NCBI RefSeq assembly: GCF_964340395.1
Contig: NC_135551.1
Location: 22,049,503 to 22,113,502, forward strand
From: Glandiceps talaboti
Taxonomy: Eukaryota; Hemichordata; Enteropneusta; Spengelidae
Direction: 5' to 3'
Length of the DNA: 64,000 nucleotides
Positions 1-14,985 of this stretch are shown piece after piece. Position 1 is the first letter of the stretch; every line of letters starts with the position of its first letter. The notes beneath the pieces were generated by a model, which did not search any database, had not been told where the DNA came from, and was given only the letters and a program-made list of their open reading frames with translations. Both the position numbers and the translations under genes were made by a program.

Positions 1-152
1 AACCATAATCTGCTGAATTTTGAAATTAGCCAGGCAATCAAGAAGTCAAAATTAAAAACCCCAGTATTATAAAATTTTACAAGGTTCACAACTATTCTTC
101 TGTCTCTGTTGTGCTATTACTGACATTATTTTTTATAATTTTATATTTCCAG

Positions 153-3100
153 TTTGACCAGGATTATATAGAGTTCCGATCACAGATTGATAGTTTGCAG
201 AATCAGCTGCAAAACTTTGTAGACTCTTGGTTTGACCGTTCTCTCTCGGTAAGTTGACAGTTTACAAAAAATCTGACCGTTCTCTCTCGGTAAGTTGACA
301 GTTTACAAAAAATCTTTGTTAAGTCTTCATGTGACTCTTCTGGTGCAGTAAGTTGAGAGTAACAAGAGCGTCAATCGTTCATTTAAAAAATTGAAAAAAT
401 GCTAGTTTACTGAAACTCTGACAATAACACTAAAATCTTGAAGGGTGTTCGTGATTAGATTTCTTCACAAAATAATTCTCCTAGGTATTTAAGAAATCAG
501 AAATGATTGTGTTATTTCTCTGATTTTCCATAATTTTTTTTGGCTTGACTCTTTAAGTTCACCTAAATATTTTTACTTTTATTGTACCATATTTTCTCAG
601 TCCACCAAATAAATACTTTATCCAGGTGTGAAAGATGTCCGTTATTTTGCCATAGTACCTTTCTTTTTATTCCATTTTTTCTTTATTTTACTTTTTCCAC
701 GATCAGACTGAGAAAGCACTGGAGCTTCTCAGTAAATTTGAGAAAATCCAAGGTTGTAATCTCAACCTACATGAGAAGTACATGAAAGTGTTGAGTAACT
801 ATGGGCGTGATCTGGAAACAGTTCGTAAACTGTACCAGAAATGCAAAGAAGATCCGCCCGTACCTCGTAATATTCCACCAATAGCTGGCAAGATCACCTG
901 GGCTAGACAGTTATATCGCAAGATTGATGCTCCAATGAAAGTGTTCAAAAAGAAACAAGAAGTCCTCAGGGTAAGTAGACTGGGTTGGCATTAGAGAGGT
1001 TTAGGTGCACGTTAGAAGGTGTACACGCAAGGGAGCGTTATCGTGCAGATGTACACGTAATTGTGCATACAGAGTGGTGTTTAGCTATGTGTTCAGAACA
1101 CAAAGTTAGTATTCTATTTCTCATGGCCATGCACCAAAATTAAATTTCTGCTTTTGATATGTTGCATATTTCAAGTGATCATTTTTTAAAGCCCAGTATT
1201 TGAATCCCACAGTCTTGGATTACTACCATCTTATAAGTGAAGTCATATGGATTAAATATAGGGTTACTCTATTACATTGGACCACTTTATTCTATAGCTC
1301 TGCCTGAGTACTGTTTTTCATGTCCAAGGTTAATCTTACTCCGACTTTGGCCTTTAACAAAAAAGTATTACAAACCTTTTAAAAGAACAGGACTTGGAAG
1401 GAAGATAATTGTAATGGAGTGAAAAATTAGGATCCCTACTGGTGGATATGAAAGTGAACAAACAAACTTAGAATTGGACAAGAACACAAATAATGTATTT
1501 TCTATCTTCAGTATGTGAGCTGATTGTATTTTTATTTTCTCTCTATAGACACAGGAGGCCAAGAAAATAATCCGCAACTTCAACAAAATGGCTGCAGTTC
1601 TCATGGAGTTTGAGGTAAGTGAATTTTGGCTTGATTTATTATATCAAACATAGATTATTGTTTAATTTGATGGTAGTAAGCACTTAGGAATCATAACTAT
1701 TTATTTCCCTAGTTGTGCATATACATGTTTACTAACTCCTAATGAGGCAATGTGTGACCAATGCAAAGACCTCAACTAAACAATGAATGAGGAACAAGTT
1801 TCAACTAGGAGTTTTTCAGCAGTTGTTCGTAATATAATAATAATACTTAAGGAGGCATGTAATCTTCTGCAAGGAGAGCTTGAAGCACAGAAGAAGTGGA
1901 TAAATTGACAGTGTGGTAAAGTAGGTTCACAGACCCTGGTTACTATAGGTGATATAAAATCATGACAGGACTCTCCAGAATCGAAGTTGAAAATGCCTTG
2001 GTCTCCAGGAGTGGCATTCCGGATCTGCTTTAAACTCATGACTATGAGGGACTTGCTTGCACTCATTTGAGAAGTTGCTTTTAAGAGAGACATATCTGTC
2101 ATCTAAGTTCTAATCCAAGTATATTTTTGTTTTGACTTTTACACAGATGTTATATCATCGGGGTTGGTATCGGGCAGTTGAGACTGCCAAGTCTGGCATG
2201 AATTCATCTCTACTCGTCAGACATCCAGATACAAAGGATTTATTTGTCAACTTTGATCCACAAATCCTAGAGCTTATTGCAGAAGCTAAATACCTGCGAA
2301 AGATGAATCTTGAGATTCCAGAGGCTGCTGTGGTTATGTGTATGAAAGAAAATGAGATCAAGCAGAACCATGTAGCGTAAGTATTCACTGAAAATAGTTA
2401 AAATACCAATAATTAGACATTGTACATGTTAACCAGAGATTGATACGATCCATAAGCAGTACACAAACAGGTTGAATTGTGATAACCATTGAGGGCGCTA
2501 TTTTTTTTCTTCAAAAATCAGTTGGATTGGATTTATTGCTTACACAGCTACAAAAAATATGTTTACCCATAGGTGATGTCATACAGTTTACGATGTACAA
2601 TATCATGAGTAAGTTGTTTTACCAAACAAACTTTCCGCCAAAAAATTCTAGTTGCAGTTAGGGCAGCTTTAAGTTATTGGCAGTGTACTTAACTCCATGT
2701 TATGGCTGTTTAGAGTAGAACAACAAGGGTATGTCACGATGCAGAACAAAATTACTGCTAAAAATGTTAAGAAACTTACAGTAACTTTTTAAACGAAATC
2801 AATTTTATTGACTGCAAGATTTCTTTCATCTTACAGTTTACTGGAAGTTCTCAAGGAATACGATCGTATTGTGGGCACTATTCCACCTGTATTGCTTCCA
2901 TTGATGAAACCATACAGAGATAGGGTAGAAGATGCCCTCAAACCTGGACTCAATGCTCTCAATTGGACCTCTCTTAGTATTGAGCAATGTAAGTAACCAT
3001 GGTAACCTTGGCCACTCTCATTATGCCATGAACCCATTCTCTCATTAGACCGCTCATAGCATTGACCATACTTACCGTATATCTGGACCACTTTTAGTTT

Positions 3101-5471
3101 TTGGCCAATGTCAAGAACTTGACTGAATTCAAAGTTTGTTTCATCAGATGGTCACAACTTTAAAAAAAAAAAGAAGAAGCTAAAAGTTCCCATTGTAATC
3201 ATATGGTCTGATGTGAATCATTAACTCATTGAAATGTCTTCCTTCTATCAACAGATATTAGTAACATTTACAAGGAATTGGGCTTCCTACAGAGACTCAT
3301 AAAACAAGTGACTGATTTACTAGACTGTCGTATTGAAGCAGTTTTACATGATATGTCCACTACACCACTCTGTGACCTGCCAGAACATGAACCTATCACT
3401 TGTACAGAATTCTTACGCTTGACTGAGGCTGCAGTCACAGAAGCAGCAGTACAGCTTGCCAGGTAAGACATATAGTGCACAATGGAAGGCCAAGTACAAT
3501 TAATTTATAATGAAGTGCTACAGTCTGTAACTGAGACCCAACAGTACAGATTGCCAGGTAAGACATATACTGCAGAATCTACAGCCAATTAGTATTAAAT
3601 ATCTTGAGGTGCTACCATCTGTAACTGAAACATAGCACCGTACATCTTGCCAGGTAATGAGTTTAGTTTTTTCCACTCCATCCCCAACAACAACAAAGCA
3701 AGGCTATAGAAAACTCAATTTGTCAAAACCTTTTCTCATCAGAAACTCAAACACCATTTTTTTCGTTTCCACCATAGATAAAGAAAGGCTGCAAATGGCT
3801 TCATTTGTCAGAACCTTTTCTCATGAAGAACTCAAATATTTCTGACTCCCACTTTTTCCGTTTCCTCCACAGACAAAGCAAGGCTGTAGAGGGCTCCGTA
3901 CAAGAGTTGGTTGATACACTAAAGAGTCATCTGAGACCTAACGACATGGAAGGCCTACACGGAAGCTACAGCTGTGTACATCCAGACTCCAAACACAAGA
4001 AGCAAAGATGTCTTGAGTGTCTTCCATGCAGCTATAACATTATGCTAACCACATTTAGTCAGAGAAATACAGATGCTCTGATAAAATGTAAGTCTGCACA
4101 ATGTTTTCGTTGTACAGTGTAACAGCCACAGATCATGTGATTTCATTCTAACCAATCAGAGTGTGTTGTTTGGTCACATGTTGTTGTCGTTACTGCAGTG
4201 TATTTGCTACTACCTATAGTTAACAGTTAATGATCGGAATACCCTAAATAATTTTGTTGTTGTGATGTTTATTAAAATTTAATAATTGTTTGTCTATCAT
4301 TCATTGAAATTCAGTGATCACGCTATTAGTGTGTGTGGATAAAAATTTGCAACCCCATCCTCCAGTATATTGTAAATTTGGCCCCTCAGTGGAGTTATGT
4401 GATGTATGTGTTTATTGAAGTTCCTCAATCCTTACCTTGCTTTGAATCACCCAAAGTAGTCATTGTAATGCATATTTGATTATGTGAACAACTTGATAAT
4501 CTGCACTCATTAGAAATAACCTTGTGTCCAAGCATTTGGACACTTTCCATTCATTTGTTAATCTGAAATGACCACATTTTCTCAAATGATCAGTTGTTTC
4601 TTCCCTTTGATTGATTTGGTCAATAACTTACAATTCTGATAATTGACTGTTAACTGTATGATATCAAATTCATTTCACACGGGTTCTCATTTTCTCTGCG
4701 TTTAACTAAACTTGGTAAGCGATTTTTCCGTGAGATGAAATGGACATAGTGTAACAGTGTATGTAAATTTGTACAACTCGTATGTAGATATCGCAGGGCT
4801 TTTGATCACCAACGAAGTATTCGATTGTTGGTTGAGTGTGTGAGGTATCTTGTAGGTTAATAGTGAACAGTTATTGTAAGTTAATTAGCATAGTGAGTGA
4901 GTGAGTGGCTGGGGGAGGGAGGGGTAGGGAGGAAGTGAGTGAAGGAGTGAAGGTGTCAGTGAGAGTGGAGTGAGTGAGTGAAGGAGTGAGTGAAAGAGTG
5001 AGTGAGTGAGGCAGTCAATGAATGAATGAATGGATGGGTGGATGAGTAACAGAATTTTTGAATGAGTAATGAAACCAGTTAGTTATTAAGTACATTATTT
5101 AATTAACACCCTTAAACTGTTAGATATCTTGTCTTTGCTGTTATAACTCCTACACACCTAACTGTTCTTGAGTGTTTTACCATCCCATCACATCCCCATA
5201 CACAGGTACTAGATTGTCATTGGACGCCATCAAACGTCGTGTACAGTCCACCAACAATAAATACACACGTAGCACAGAGACGAAACAGGAGGATTCCAAG
5301 GTTCCACTCTTTAAGGCCGACATAGTGTTAGCCATTCCATCTGTCGTAATGAAACCCAGCTTGGAAGACATACAACAAACGTTAAATAAGGCAGTACAGA
5401 CCATTCTGAAAATGGCCCAAGATATTCCACTATGGGACCACACTGTCACAATACAGAAAGCCTTACAGAAG
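153..5471 (+). CDS. DNAH5: Dynein heavy chain exons 1-8: N-terminal tail (DHC_N1 region)
   Basis: Exons: 153-248, 707-970, 1549-1614, 2147-2376, 2837-2988, 3255-3462, 3873-4087, 5206-5471 (visible residues 1-499). Phases at the junctions are 0, 0, 0, 2, 1, 2, 1, 0 and all agree. This part of the tail binds the intermediate chains and neighbouring heavy chains. Recognisable class landmarks are [18 protein letters not shown] (exon 2), [12 protein letters not shown] (exon 4), [17 protein letters not shown] (exon 5), [14 protein letters not shown] (exon 6) and [13 protein letters not shown] (exon 8). Exon 7 is the least conserved, with a cysteine-rich stretch (CLECLPC) I do not recognise from vertebrate proteins, but its phase and splice sites fit. 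Exon 1 ends at the first of two duplicated donors. Exons 6 and 7 face an intron with extra copies of both of its splice sites. Confidence 0.93.
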
Positions 5472-8400
5472 GTAAGACCTGACACAGGAAAAAGTGTGGA
5501 CAAATTTCGGTCTGTGATGTGAGAATTTAGAAGAGAGATTCTGTGTGAACTGAGAAAAAGTTTGAACAGTTTAAGTTTTGCATAAAAATAAGTAACACGG
5601 GTAGATTGTATATTGGCTCAAATTTAATATTAAATTTTAACTTTATATTCCAAGAACAAACATGAAAATTGGGTCCTGGAATTTTCAAGGTTGCATTAGG
5701 AACGAAAGTTTACTTTCAAATTGATACAATGATTTACCAACACAAACAAATTTCAACTCAGATTTTGTGAATTTTATTATTATGAAACTCAAAATGGACA
5801 GAAATATGAAGCAAAAAAATAAAGAAAAATGGATGGTCTCAACAAAACTCAACTCAAAATGCTTCAAAAACTTTTGATATGTTCGAAAAGCATCACCAGG
5901 TCAGCAAATGCAAGAACTGAGGCAAAAACAACTGAATATATTTTTCCTGTACATTTAAACTTTGATGTAACATTAAAACAGAAAGTAAGTGTCTATGTAT
6001 TGATGGCTTATATGTACTATATTTCCTGTTGAACTTTGTTGACTGCCTCTTAGTAAATCATTTGCCTTGATGCTAAGGACACAATTCTCCACCATAGTAC
6101 ATTATAGTACAATATGCGATTGCTTCATATGCAAAACTTTGACAGTACAGACATTTCTCGGTACTTGGTTTCATTATGTTTGTAGCACAGTAGAGAGAGA
6201 GAATAGATTACTGCATGCTGTTGAGTATGAAAAAAAAATTAGTCAAATCCCAGAAGCATGACTTCATTGTCATTCAGTGCATGTTTTATTTAATTATTTT
6301 TTGTTGTATGATGCAAAATACTATTTTGCATGTTTTTGGTTTTCTTTTTACGTTATGTTCATTTTCAGCAAGGGAAGTTATTCATTGGTGTGGTATATGT
6401 TGCCATGGAAGCATCAGCTAGCTACGGGGCAGCAACGGTTTCTTCTGTAATGTTAAATCTCTCAGACCAAAGCAATGGTCGCTGCACTATTCATTGACCA
6501 TATGCTGCAGCTATGGAATTAATTAATCATTACAGCACTAACCCCTATCTGAATTTCTTTTTCTGTATGTATGTCGGTCGTTCATTCGTCTACCACATGA
6601 TATAGCCTATTGTGGATAAGGTGTGTAGTATGCAAATGGGTGACGTTTATTTGTAGATGTTGTAACAAAACAAAATCATCACATTGCAAAGTAAAGCACA
6701 TATAACTTGTAAAGAAAGGTTTATTCCACTGTTTGATAATGCACGATAATGATAATAGTAACTTTGTAACCAATTTTGCACTTTCTGTAATTATCATGCA
6801 GTGATCATGTGTACATAGCTGCGTAATCATGCGGTGATCACATGTACATAGCTTCATAATCATGCTGATGATGCACATGTACAGATCTGCATAATCATGC
6901 AGTGATCACATGTACATAGCTGCGTCACCATGCAGTGATCACATGTACAGAACTGCATAATCATGCAGTGATCACCTGTACATATAGCTGCATCACCATG
7001 CAGTGATCACATGTACAGAACTGCATAATCATGCAGTGATCACATGTACATAGCTGTATCACCATGCAGTGATCACATGTACAGAACTGCATAATCATGC
7101 AGTGATCACATGTACATAGCTGCGTCACCATGCAGTGATCACATGTACATAACTGCATAATCATGCAGTGATCACATGTACATAGCTGCGTCACCATGCA
7201 GTGATCACATGTACAGAACTGCATAATCATGCAGTGATCACATGTACATAGCTGTATCACCATGCAGTGATCACATGTACAGAACTGCATAATCATGCAG
7301 TGATCACATGTACATAGCCGTATCACCATGCAGGGATCACATGTACAGAACTGTATAATCATGCAGTGATCACATGTACATCATGCTAATATCACATGTA
7401 CATAGCTGTATATCTTTAATATATCATCATGCCATGATCACATGTCCAAAAGATATCATAATGGCTACAAATGCTTCTATATTAGCTTTCCAGTTACTGT
7501 CCAGTTTGGTGTTGTGTATAATTGGAGATTTGATTGAGATATTTTTTTACATAAATTAATGATATGTAAATTCGCTCCTTTGTTTTTATATATTATGTAA
7601 ATTTCACACTTTACATAAGTTTTTTCAATATTTATATTTGTACATCTATTACACATTAGCAGAATCATGTATAAAAGAAAGATTTTGAAGACACTTTAGT
7701 TTGTGTTTTTCTAGACTTTTTCAATCACCCTCATCTTTAAGTTCAAACAAACAGTTCAGGAACTTGTAAGAGAATCACCGGCATACAATTTTCTAGACCC
7801 ACTTGTACCACTTATACTATTCTTTATATGTTAACAATATACTTGTACTGATCAAATATATCAACTTCTTTATAAAGAACTCCTCTCAAGTACTTGTACC
7901 TTCAAGTCAAAATGGAACGATATTGTTCATTTCACAAAGGAACATACACGGTATCGTTCATTTCACTATCAATGTCTTTTTGAATGTCAGATGGAACTGT
8001 GTTGTTCATTTCGCAAAGGATCGTTCATTTCACTCATTAACCGTAACACATCTTATACATTAAAAGGTTTTTGTAAATGTTTGGTATGTCTCATTTCAAA
8101 TCTGGATTTACATTGTAAATGAATGTCCCACAAAAAATTGCACATCATTTACATTGTGAGTCCGTTGCACATTTCATCACCTGATACATCAGCATGTACA
8201 ACACACACACATACGGTTTGGTTTGGATTTGGCGTTTGAAATGCATGCTTCACTTTGCCATCAATTTCTTGTATAGAAGTAACCTCTTTGATACGAACTC
8301 TGGTATAGGGAACATTCCATAATAGCAAGTATGTCCCACAAACGCATACTTTGAAAAGTTGAAAAGTCACTGTAATATCAATATCTGTGTTTATTTGCAT

Positions 8401-11400
8401 AAACTAGGCCACTGGCCTTTTCGTTATGTTTCAATACCTCACAGAACTTGACAGGTTCAAAGGTCACGTAACTAAAAAAAGTCACTGAAATCACATATTT
8501 ATAAATTGGTTTTCAATCCATCTCTTGTCGACCAACCATGTCCCATAAATCCATACTTAGCTACCAAATGTTAAAAATTGACTGAAGTGACCAATTCATA
8601 ATTTTGAAAAAATGTAATTATTACAACAAAAATTATTCCACAAACCCATGTTTCCAAAAGTTCAAAAATTCAGTATAATAACCAATTCACAATTTCAAAT
8701 GCCATCTCATGTCACCCATTATATAATAGTGTCTCAAAAATCTATGTGCCTGAGAAGTGCAACTCGTACAAAATCAAAAATATCTTCTGCGATTGGTCAT
8801 ACTCTGTATCTGCGACCAATCGTACTTCATGTCTTCAATTATTAGTGCATTAAATACCTATCAATTAATACATTGAACGACCGAAGACCTTTTGTTATGC
8901 CACCCTAAGAGTTCGTTGCAAAGAGATTACTATGTGAAAACAAGGCCACCCATAAGGTTCACATTGGTGTGACGATTTGACTTGACCTTTGACCTACAGG
9001 AAGCGGAGGAGAGCAAGGATGACAAGGACGATAAAGTGACCATTCCAAGTAACTTCCAGAAACCACTACACAAAGTGATTAGTGAACATAAAGATGTCAT
9101 CAAAGTTGTTATAGTCCTCAATTCCATCATTAGTTCATTCCGCACGGAAAGCCAAGAGGTCTTGGAACAATTCACACAGTATTCCGAATTATGGAATGAG
9201 GTTGGTATAGTTTACATTACATTCCGGGATCAGTCTTTGTAATCTGTAAGGTATACCGTGACGGGGCGCCCTCACACATCAGTAGAGGATGGTTAGGGCA
9301 AAGCACCAAGACGTATGTTACAGTCTACACTCTACAGTCTTTGTTCAACCAAGGAAAATTATTGTATCATAGTACCTCCACATATCACTTAGACTGTAAG
9401 TTAGGTCTTGCTGTTGTGTTTTCATTGGCTGATAGGGTAATGTGACACAGACCTGTACCACTTACACTAAGACTTAAATAAAGTCTATGGTGGTGGTGCC
9501 CTGGCTTTGTACGTAGATCAGAGAACAGACATTGAATTATTTTGTTAGGGAAAAATTCGTTGAAAAATGACAGGTTGGAGAAGTTGTCATTGTGTGAACA
9601 TTTAGCAGTCAGATGGGTTGTTGTTAGCTATACAGATTTCATCCAATCAGGTGATTTGTTTCATACCACTGTTGGTACTACAAATGTTGTAAACCAGATT
9701 ACTATTACAGTAGCAGTTTAAAATGTTTGCAAGATTTTATCCAATCATGACATATACTCTACTTAAAATTGTACACTAGATTGACTTGGCAGCAATGTTG
9801 CATTATTGGCTTGTTTGTAGAGGAGTGAGGTTAACAAATTTTGTGTCATTTTTTTTTTATCACAGGAGCCTGAAGAGAAAGTGAAGCAATTCATGGAAGA
9901 GAATCCTTTAATGACAGAAATTGAAGCACAAGTCAAATACTACAAGGTATGTTTCAGAAGATGTCTACTGATTGGTTAATATGACTTGTCACATGACAAA
10001 CTTGATGAGGTCCACCAATTACAAACTTTTGTTTCTTTTGAAGTTATGAATATTAATAAGCAGGATGATTTTGATGTATCAAAATTGGTTTCTATACTTC
10101 CCGTAGGTGGTATATATCCCCCAAAATGAGGGTATCAGAAGTATGCCTATGAGTTCATCTATTTCTTTATCATCATTTCTATAGAAAAGGGAGATTATGT
10201 TTTTGTGATGTTTGTTTGTGTGTCCATGTATGACTGTGTCGGTGTGGCTGTCTGTTGCTCTTATATCATCAGTATTTTCAAGAAAAGGGAGATATAATTA
10301 TGTTGTGGTATTGTTTGTCAGTCTGTGTTTGTGTGTGTCTGTTACTCTTCTGTTGTCAGTCTCTCAAGACAAGGGATACTATGGTATTGTGATTTCTATC
10401 AGTGTTTCTGTCTGTGTACCTGTTTGACTTAAGCCAGTATCTGAAGAATGTTGTTTTTCCTTTTTTCCTTATTGGTAGACTTTGGAGACAGCAATTGAAG
10501 AGATGCAGCCCAGCTATAGGGTCGGGTCGATCATCTATTTAACAGAAAGACTCCAAATGGCTCTTGTGACAGAGGCTAGAGCTTGGAAGTTGGCGTATGG
10601 AAAGGCCCTCAACAACAAAGCAAGCAAGGATATGCTGGAGATAATTGATTTCATAGAGAACCTTCACAAAAGATTGAGTCGACCCGTCAAAGATTTGGAT
10701 GATGTGCGCTCCTCCATGGCAGCACTAGGTGAAATTCGCGAAGCTGAGATACGTATTGATATGACCATTGGGCCAATTGAAGAATCGTATGCATTACTGA
10801 ATAAATACGAAATGACATTCCCGGATGGTAACGCAGAAAAAGTGGATGGACTGACATATGCTTGGAAAAAACTCACAGCACAGGTAAACAATACCAAAGA
10901 GTGTCAAAACAGAGATTATGGTAAAATATGATGTCATCACCAGAGGTTTTCCCATAAACCCTTGCAGGAATGATGTCATTACTAGAGGTTTTCCCATAAA
11001 CCCTTGCAGGAATGATGTCATCACAAGAGGTTTTCCCATAAACCCTTGCAGGAAAAACCAAAAATGGCCCAACACATGTCAAGTGCATTAGGGCTTCTTT
11101 TATATAATACAAGATTTCAGAATTGAATAAGTTATCAAGGTGCTATTATAACACCCCAAATCATATTCAGACTGATAGCAGTAATCAGTACAAGTGTACT
11201 AAAGGCAGAAATACGTCAGACTCGACTTTTAATATGATGGTATGGAAATGTCTTTTCCTTCAATTTATGAATTTAGGCCCAGAGTGTGCAGACACACCTG
11301 CTCAAGATCCAGCCTGGTATGAAAGCAGATCTTTTGAAGGGAGTGGAAGTGTATATACAGGATGTCCATACCTTTGTGGGTGATTACAACGACAAGTGAG

Positions 11401-14400
11401 TCCATCACTTTCTCTAATTTTACAAGTATTACAATGTAGTTATAGTCATTTCACCTGAGAAATATTTACAAGAATTTCTTGACGGTCTTAAGTTACTTTT
11501 TTTTACGACAGTTGAACTGAGAATGGAGTGACACATTCATTGTGAAGTTCATGAATTGATTATTCATGAATATTTGTCTGACAAATCTGTTATATTCCAA
11601 TTATCAGAAAGACAAAAGATTTTATAGTTTGGCCACTAGGAGTGCTGTTCGAATGTATTTTTGCACCAGAAGTGAAGGCCATGATAAAACCACAGACCTC
11701 TTTTAGGAGATAATAAGCATGCTGGTTTACAAGAATCAAAATAATGGACATACAAATGTTTTTGTCAACCAGGGGACCCATGGTACAAGGCATTCCACCA
11801 CGCGAGGCAAGCGACCGTCTGCAGTTATTCCAGGCACGCTTTGACGAACTGTGGCGCAAATTCCAGACCTATTCAGGTGGTGAAGAATTATTTGGTTTGT
11901 CGGTAACTGAGTATCCTAACCTGCAGCGCATAAAACGAGAACTTGCACTGCTGCAGAAATTATACAACTTGTATAATGACGTTATTGATAAGGTCAACGG
12001 ATACTATGACATACCATGGGTGGATGTGGACATCGAGAAAATCAACCAAGAATTGAACGACTTCCAAAACAGGTAATACTCACATTTTCATGTCTCATTA
12101 GTATTTTTTTGGTTCAAATGAATTAAAATGTTAGTTGGAACTGTCATAAATACATTAAGAATGTTATAATTCATAAAAGATATTAAAAAATTTTTTTTTG
12201 AAACTTCTTGAAGTAGCTCGCTCATGATGCAAAAGTAGTCGAAGATTCTAGTAATTTGTAAAGCCCTATGTTTGGATACCATGTTCTGAAATTACCACTA
12301 TTTTATTTGTGAAACCACCATCGCCTTAATGGCCCATTATTCAATCCCAGGTTCTTGCATTGGTGTTGGAACTTTAGGATCATTCTTCTGTTCTGGACCT
12401 AGAACCTACCTATTCTCTAGCTGTGCTAGACAACTATATTTCTACATCTAGATTTAAACCCTAACCAAAACTTGTCCTGTAATTAAAGGCCAATGTTTCA
12501 ATCTCAGGTTCTTACATTAGTGCTACCATATAAGTAAAACCATGAGGATGGCATCATTTTGTTCTGGACGAATTTTTTCTAGCTCAGCCAGACAACATTT
12601 TTTTTTTTCACACCAGAACTTTAATCCTTATCTGACCATGGCCTTTTTTTTTTTTGACTGTCTTTGTTTCAGATGCCGTAAACTCCCTAAAGCTTTGAAA
12701 GAATGGCAAGCCTTCCTGGACCTTAAGCAGACTATCGATGATTTTAACGAGACGTGTCCACTGTTAGAAATGATGGCCAATAAGGCAATGATGAAACGTC
12801 ATTGGGACAGAATTGCAAATATCACAGGACATACTTTTGATGTGGAGTCCGAGTCCTTCCTTCTACGTAATATTATGATGGCACCATTGCTGAAATACAA
12901 GGAAGATATTGAGGTATGGTTTAGCAGAGATAGATTGTGTACTTTCTGACACAAACGATAAAAAAGTATGTACTGTAAGTTTAATGATGCAAAACGTGTG
13001 TGCATGTCATTGGTTGTTGTTTGTCAGTATCAGTGCACTGTTGGTGTTTTTGGTCACCGAACTGATGTATGACAAATTTGGTGTATTCTTTAGGAATATA
13101 TTTGTCCCAAGATCTGATTTCCTCTAAAATCAAAATCACACATTGAAAAGTAATTGTCGCAAAAAATGACATTTACAAGGGTATGTGTTAACTGTATATG
13201 TTTATTATAGAAATAGGACTTAGTTCTTTCTTTTGTTAAAGCATAATGGAATCATATATTGTATATGCGGGTTGTCAGAAAAACAAAAGAACTATATAAT
13301 TTGGCCACTGGGGGCACTACACAGACAGCTTTTGGTACCAGGAGTAAGGCCCAAACTAGTTGAGTTCTATAGCCACCTTAGAAAAAACTTATCATTTCCC
13401 AGTATTTCTCTGCAAACATTGATCACATTTTCAACCAGTCAAAGAATTTTGTTAACTTTTATATCAGATCAGGAAATTTGTAAAAACTATGGAGTACTGT
13501 TAGCCACATTTTGTTCTTTATGTACTATATCACATGATTTTACCTTTATTTGTCGTACATCAGTTTATGTATCATAGAGAGCTCAATGGAAAATATTGTA
13601 TGGTGAAAATTCCCAATCCCTTCAGACTTCTTTGAAAAAAATGGTGTTATGATGTGTTACAAGTCTCGCACATACAGAAAAACTGTGGAGTGTAACCTGC
13701 CTGCATTGTTGCTGTCGATGTGTATCATTTGTTGTTGTTGTTGTTGTTTTGCACTCGGCAACCTTGTTGTCATAGGCAACAGTGTTGTCAATGGCAACCT
13801 TGTCATATATATAGTCATGTCTATAATTGTCCACTTTTGTGTGACCCTGCCTCGATCAGAGTAAGAAAAAGCCGGGACGAATCTTTCTACTTAAACATAA
13901 AGATGATATAGAGGTATACTAACGTACTTGTGGCCCTCTAGGGTTTGCTGCCTGTCTGTATCCAATCCATATATTTCTGTTTTTCCACTGCATGGCCAGC
14001 AAATCATGAAACTTTTCAGTTTCTGGTGTGGGTAGCTGTACTTGTTATGTGTTTCTCATAGTGTACTAGACGTGTATACTGCCCTCATTGGCCATCTCTT
14101 GTGAGAGGGGTAGGGCAGTCGTTGAGGGCGCCCCACCATGTCATATATTCCAGACTAATAGTGTATGACAAGCCATTGTTAACTCCCCCAATATTACAGC
14201 CCTTTGATTATTTTACTCCAGAAGGATGTCCATCCGTAGATCATGTCTTCATTTACATAACTGCCTTCTTTTGATACAACTTTTAATTATTTTTGTAGAA
14301 ACCGTTCTATACCTTGTAGATTTCACTTCATATGAGAAACATAAAAACTCAAGTACAGTGATGCCTATTAGCTGAACTAGTGTATCAATTCTCAGAGAAA

Positions 14401-14954
14401 AAAACACAATAATAGTATTGTTGATTTGTGTTTGTAATGTGAATTGGTAGACGAGTTTAGTATTGATGTATGTACAGTGAAACTTGTTATAGACAGTCTA
14501 TCATAATAGTTTGTTGTGTATGTACTGTGTGTCAAACTCCAGTCACATTGGTTCACCTGCATTTGGTATTAAAGTACTCCAAGAAAAGCTGACAGTCCCC
14601 AGATAACGTTTATTCAGTGTCCATGTAGAGATATGCAAGGCACATCTCTGCTGGTGGTAAACACCGTAACTCAGAGTATAAAGATGACCACTGTACAATT
14701 AATGTAGCAGGTATCCTTGGTACTCTGTGTGTGTACACAGACCGACCGACAGACAGACAGACAGACAGTCAGTCACAGCCACATACATATTTACATACAT
14801 GCATGCATACATGCATAAATACATTCATGCATGCATACGTACGTACATACGTATGTACGTACATACGTACGTACGTACGTACGTACATACATACATACAT
14901 ACATACACACACATACATACATACATACATACATACATACATACACACACACAT

Positions 14955-14985
<31 letters not shown>

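Noticed and set aside
6961-7362. 133-residue cysteine/histidine-rich repeat protein on the minus strand
   Set aside because: It resembles a zinc-binding repeat (CTCDHC), but it is exactly the 66-bp satellite period and stops at the array edge.
5472-8999. Extra coding exon between exons 8 and 9
   Set aside because: Human DNAH5 is somewhat longer here, but exons 8 and 9 join in phase 0. I found no intron segment with dynein similarity and both splice sites.
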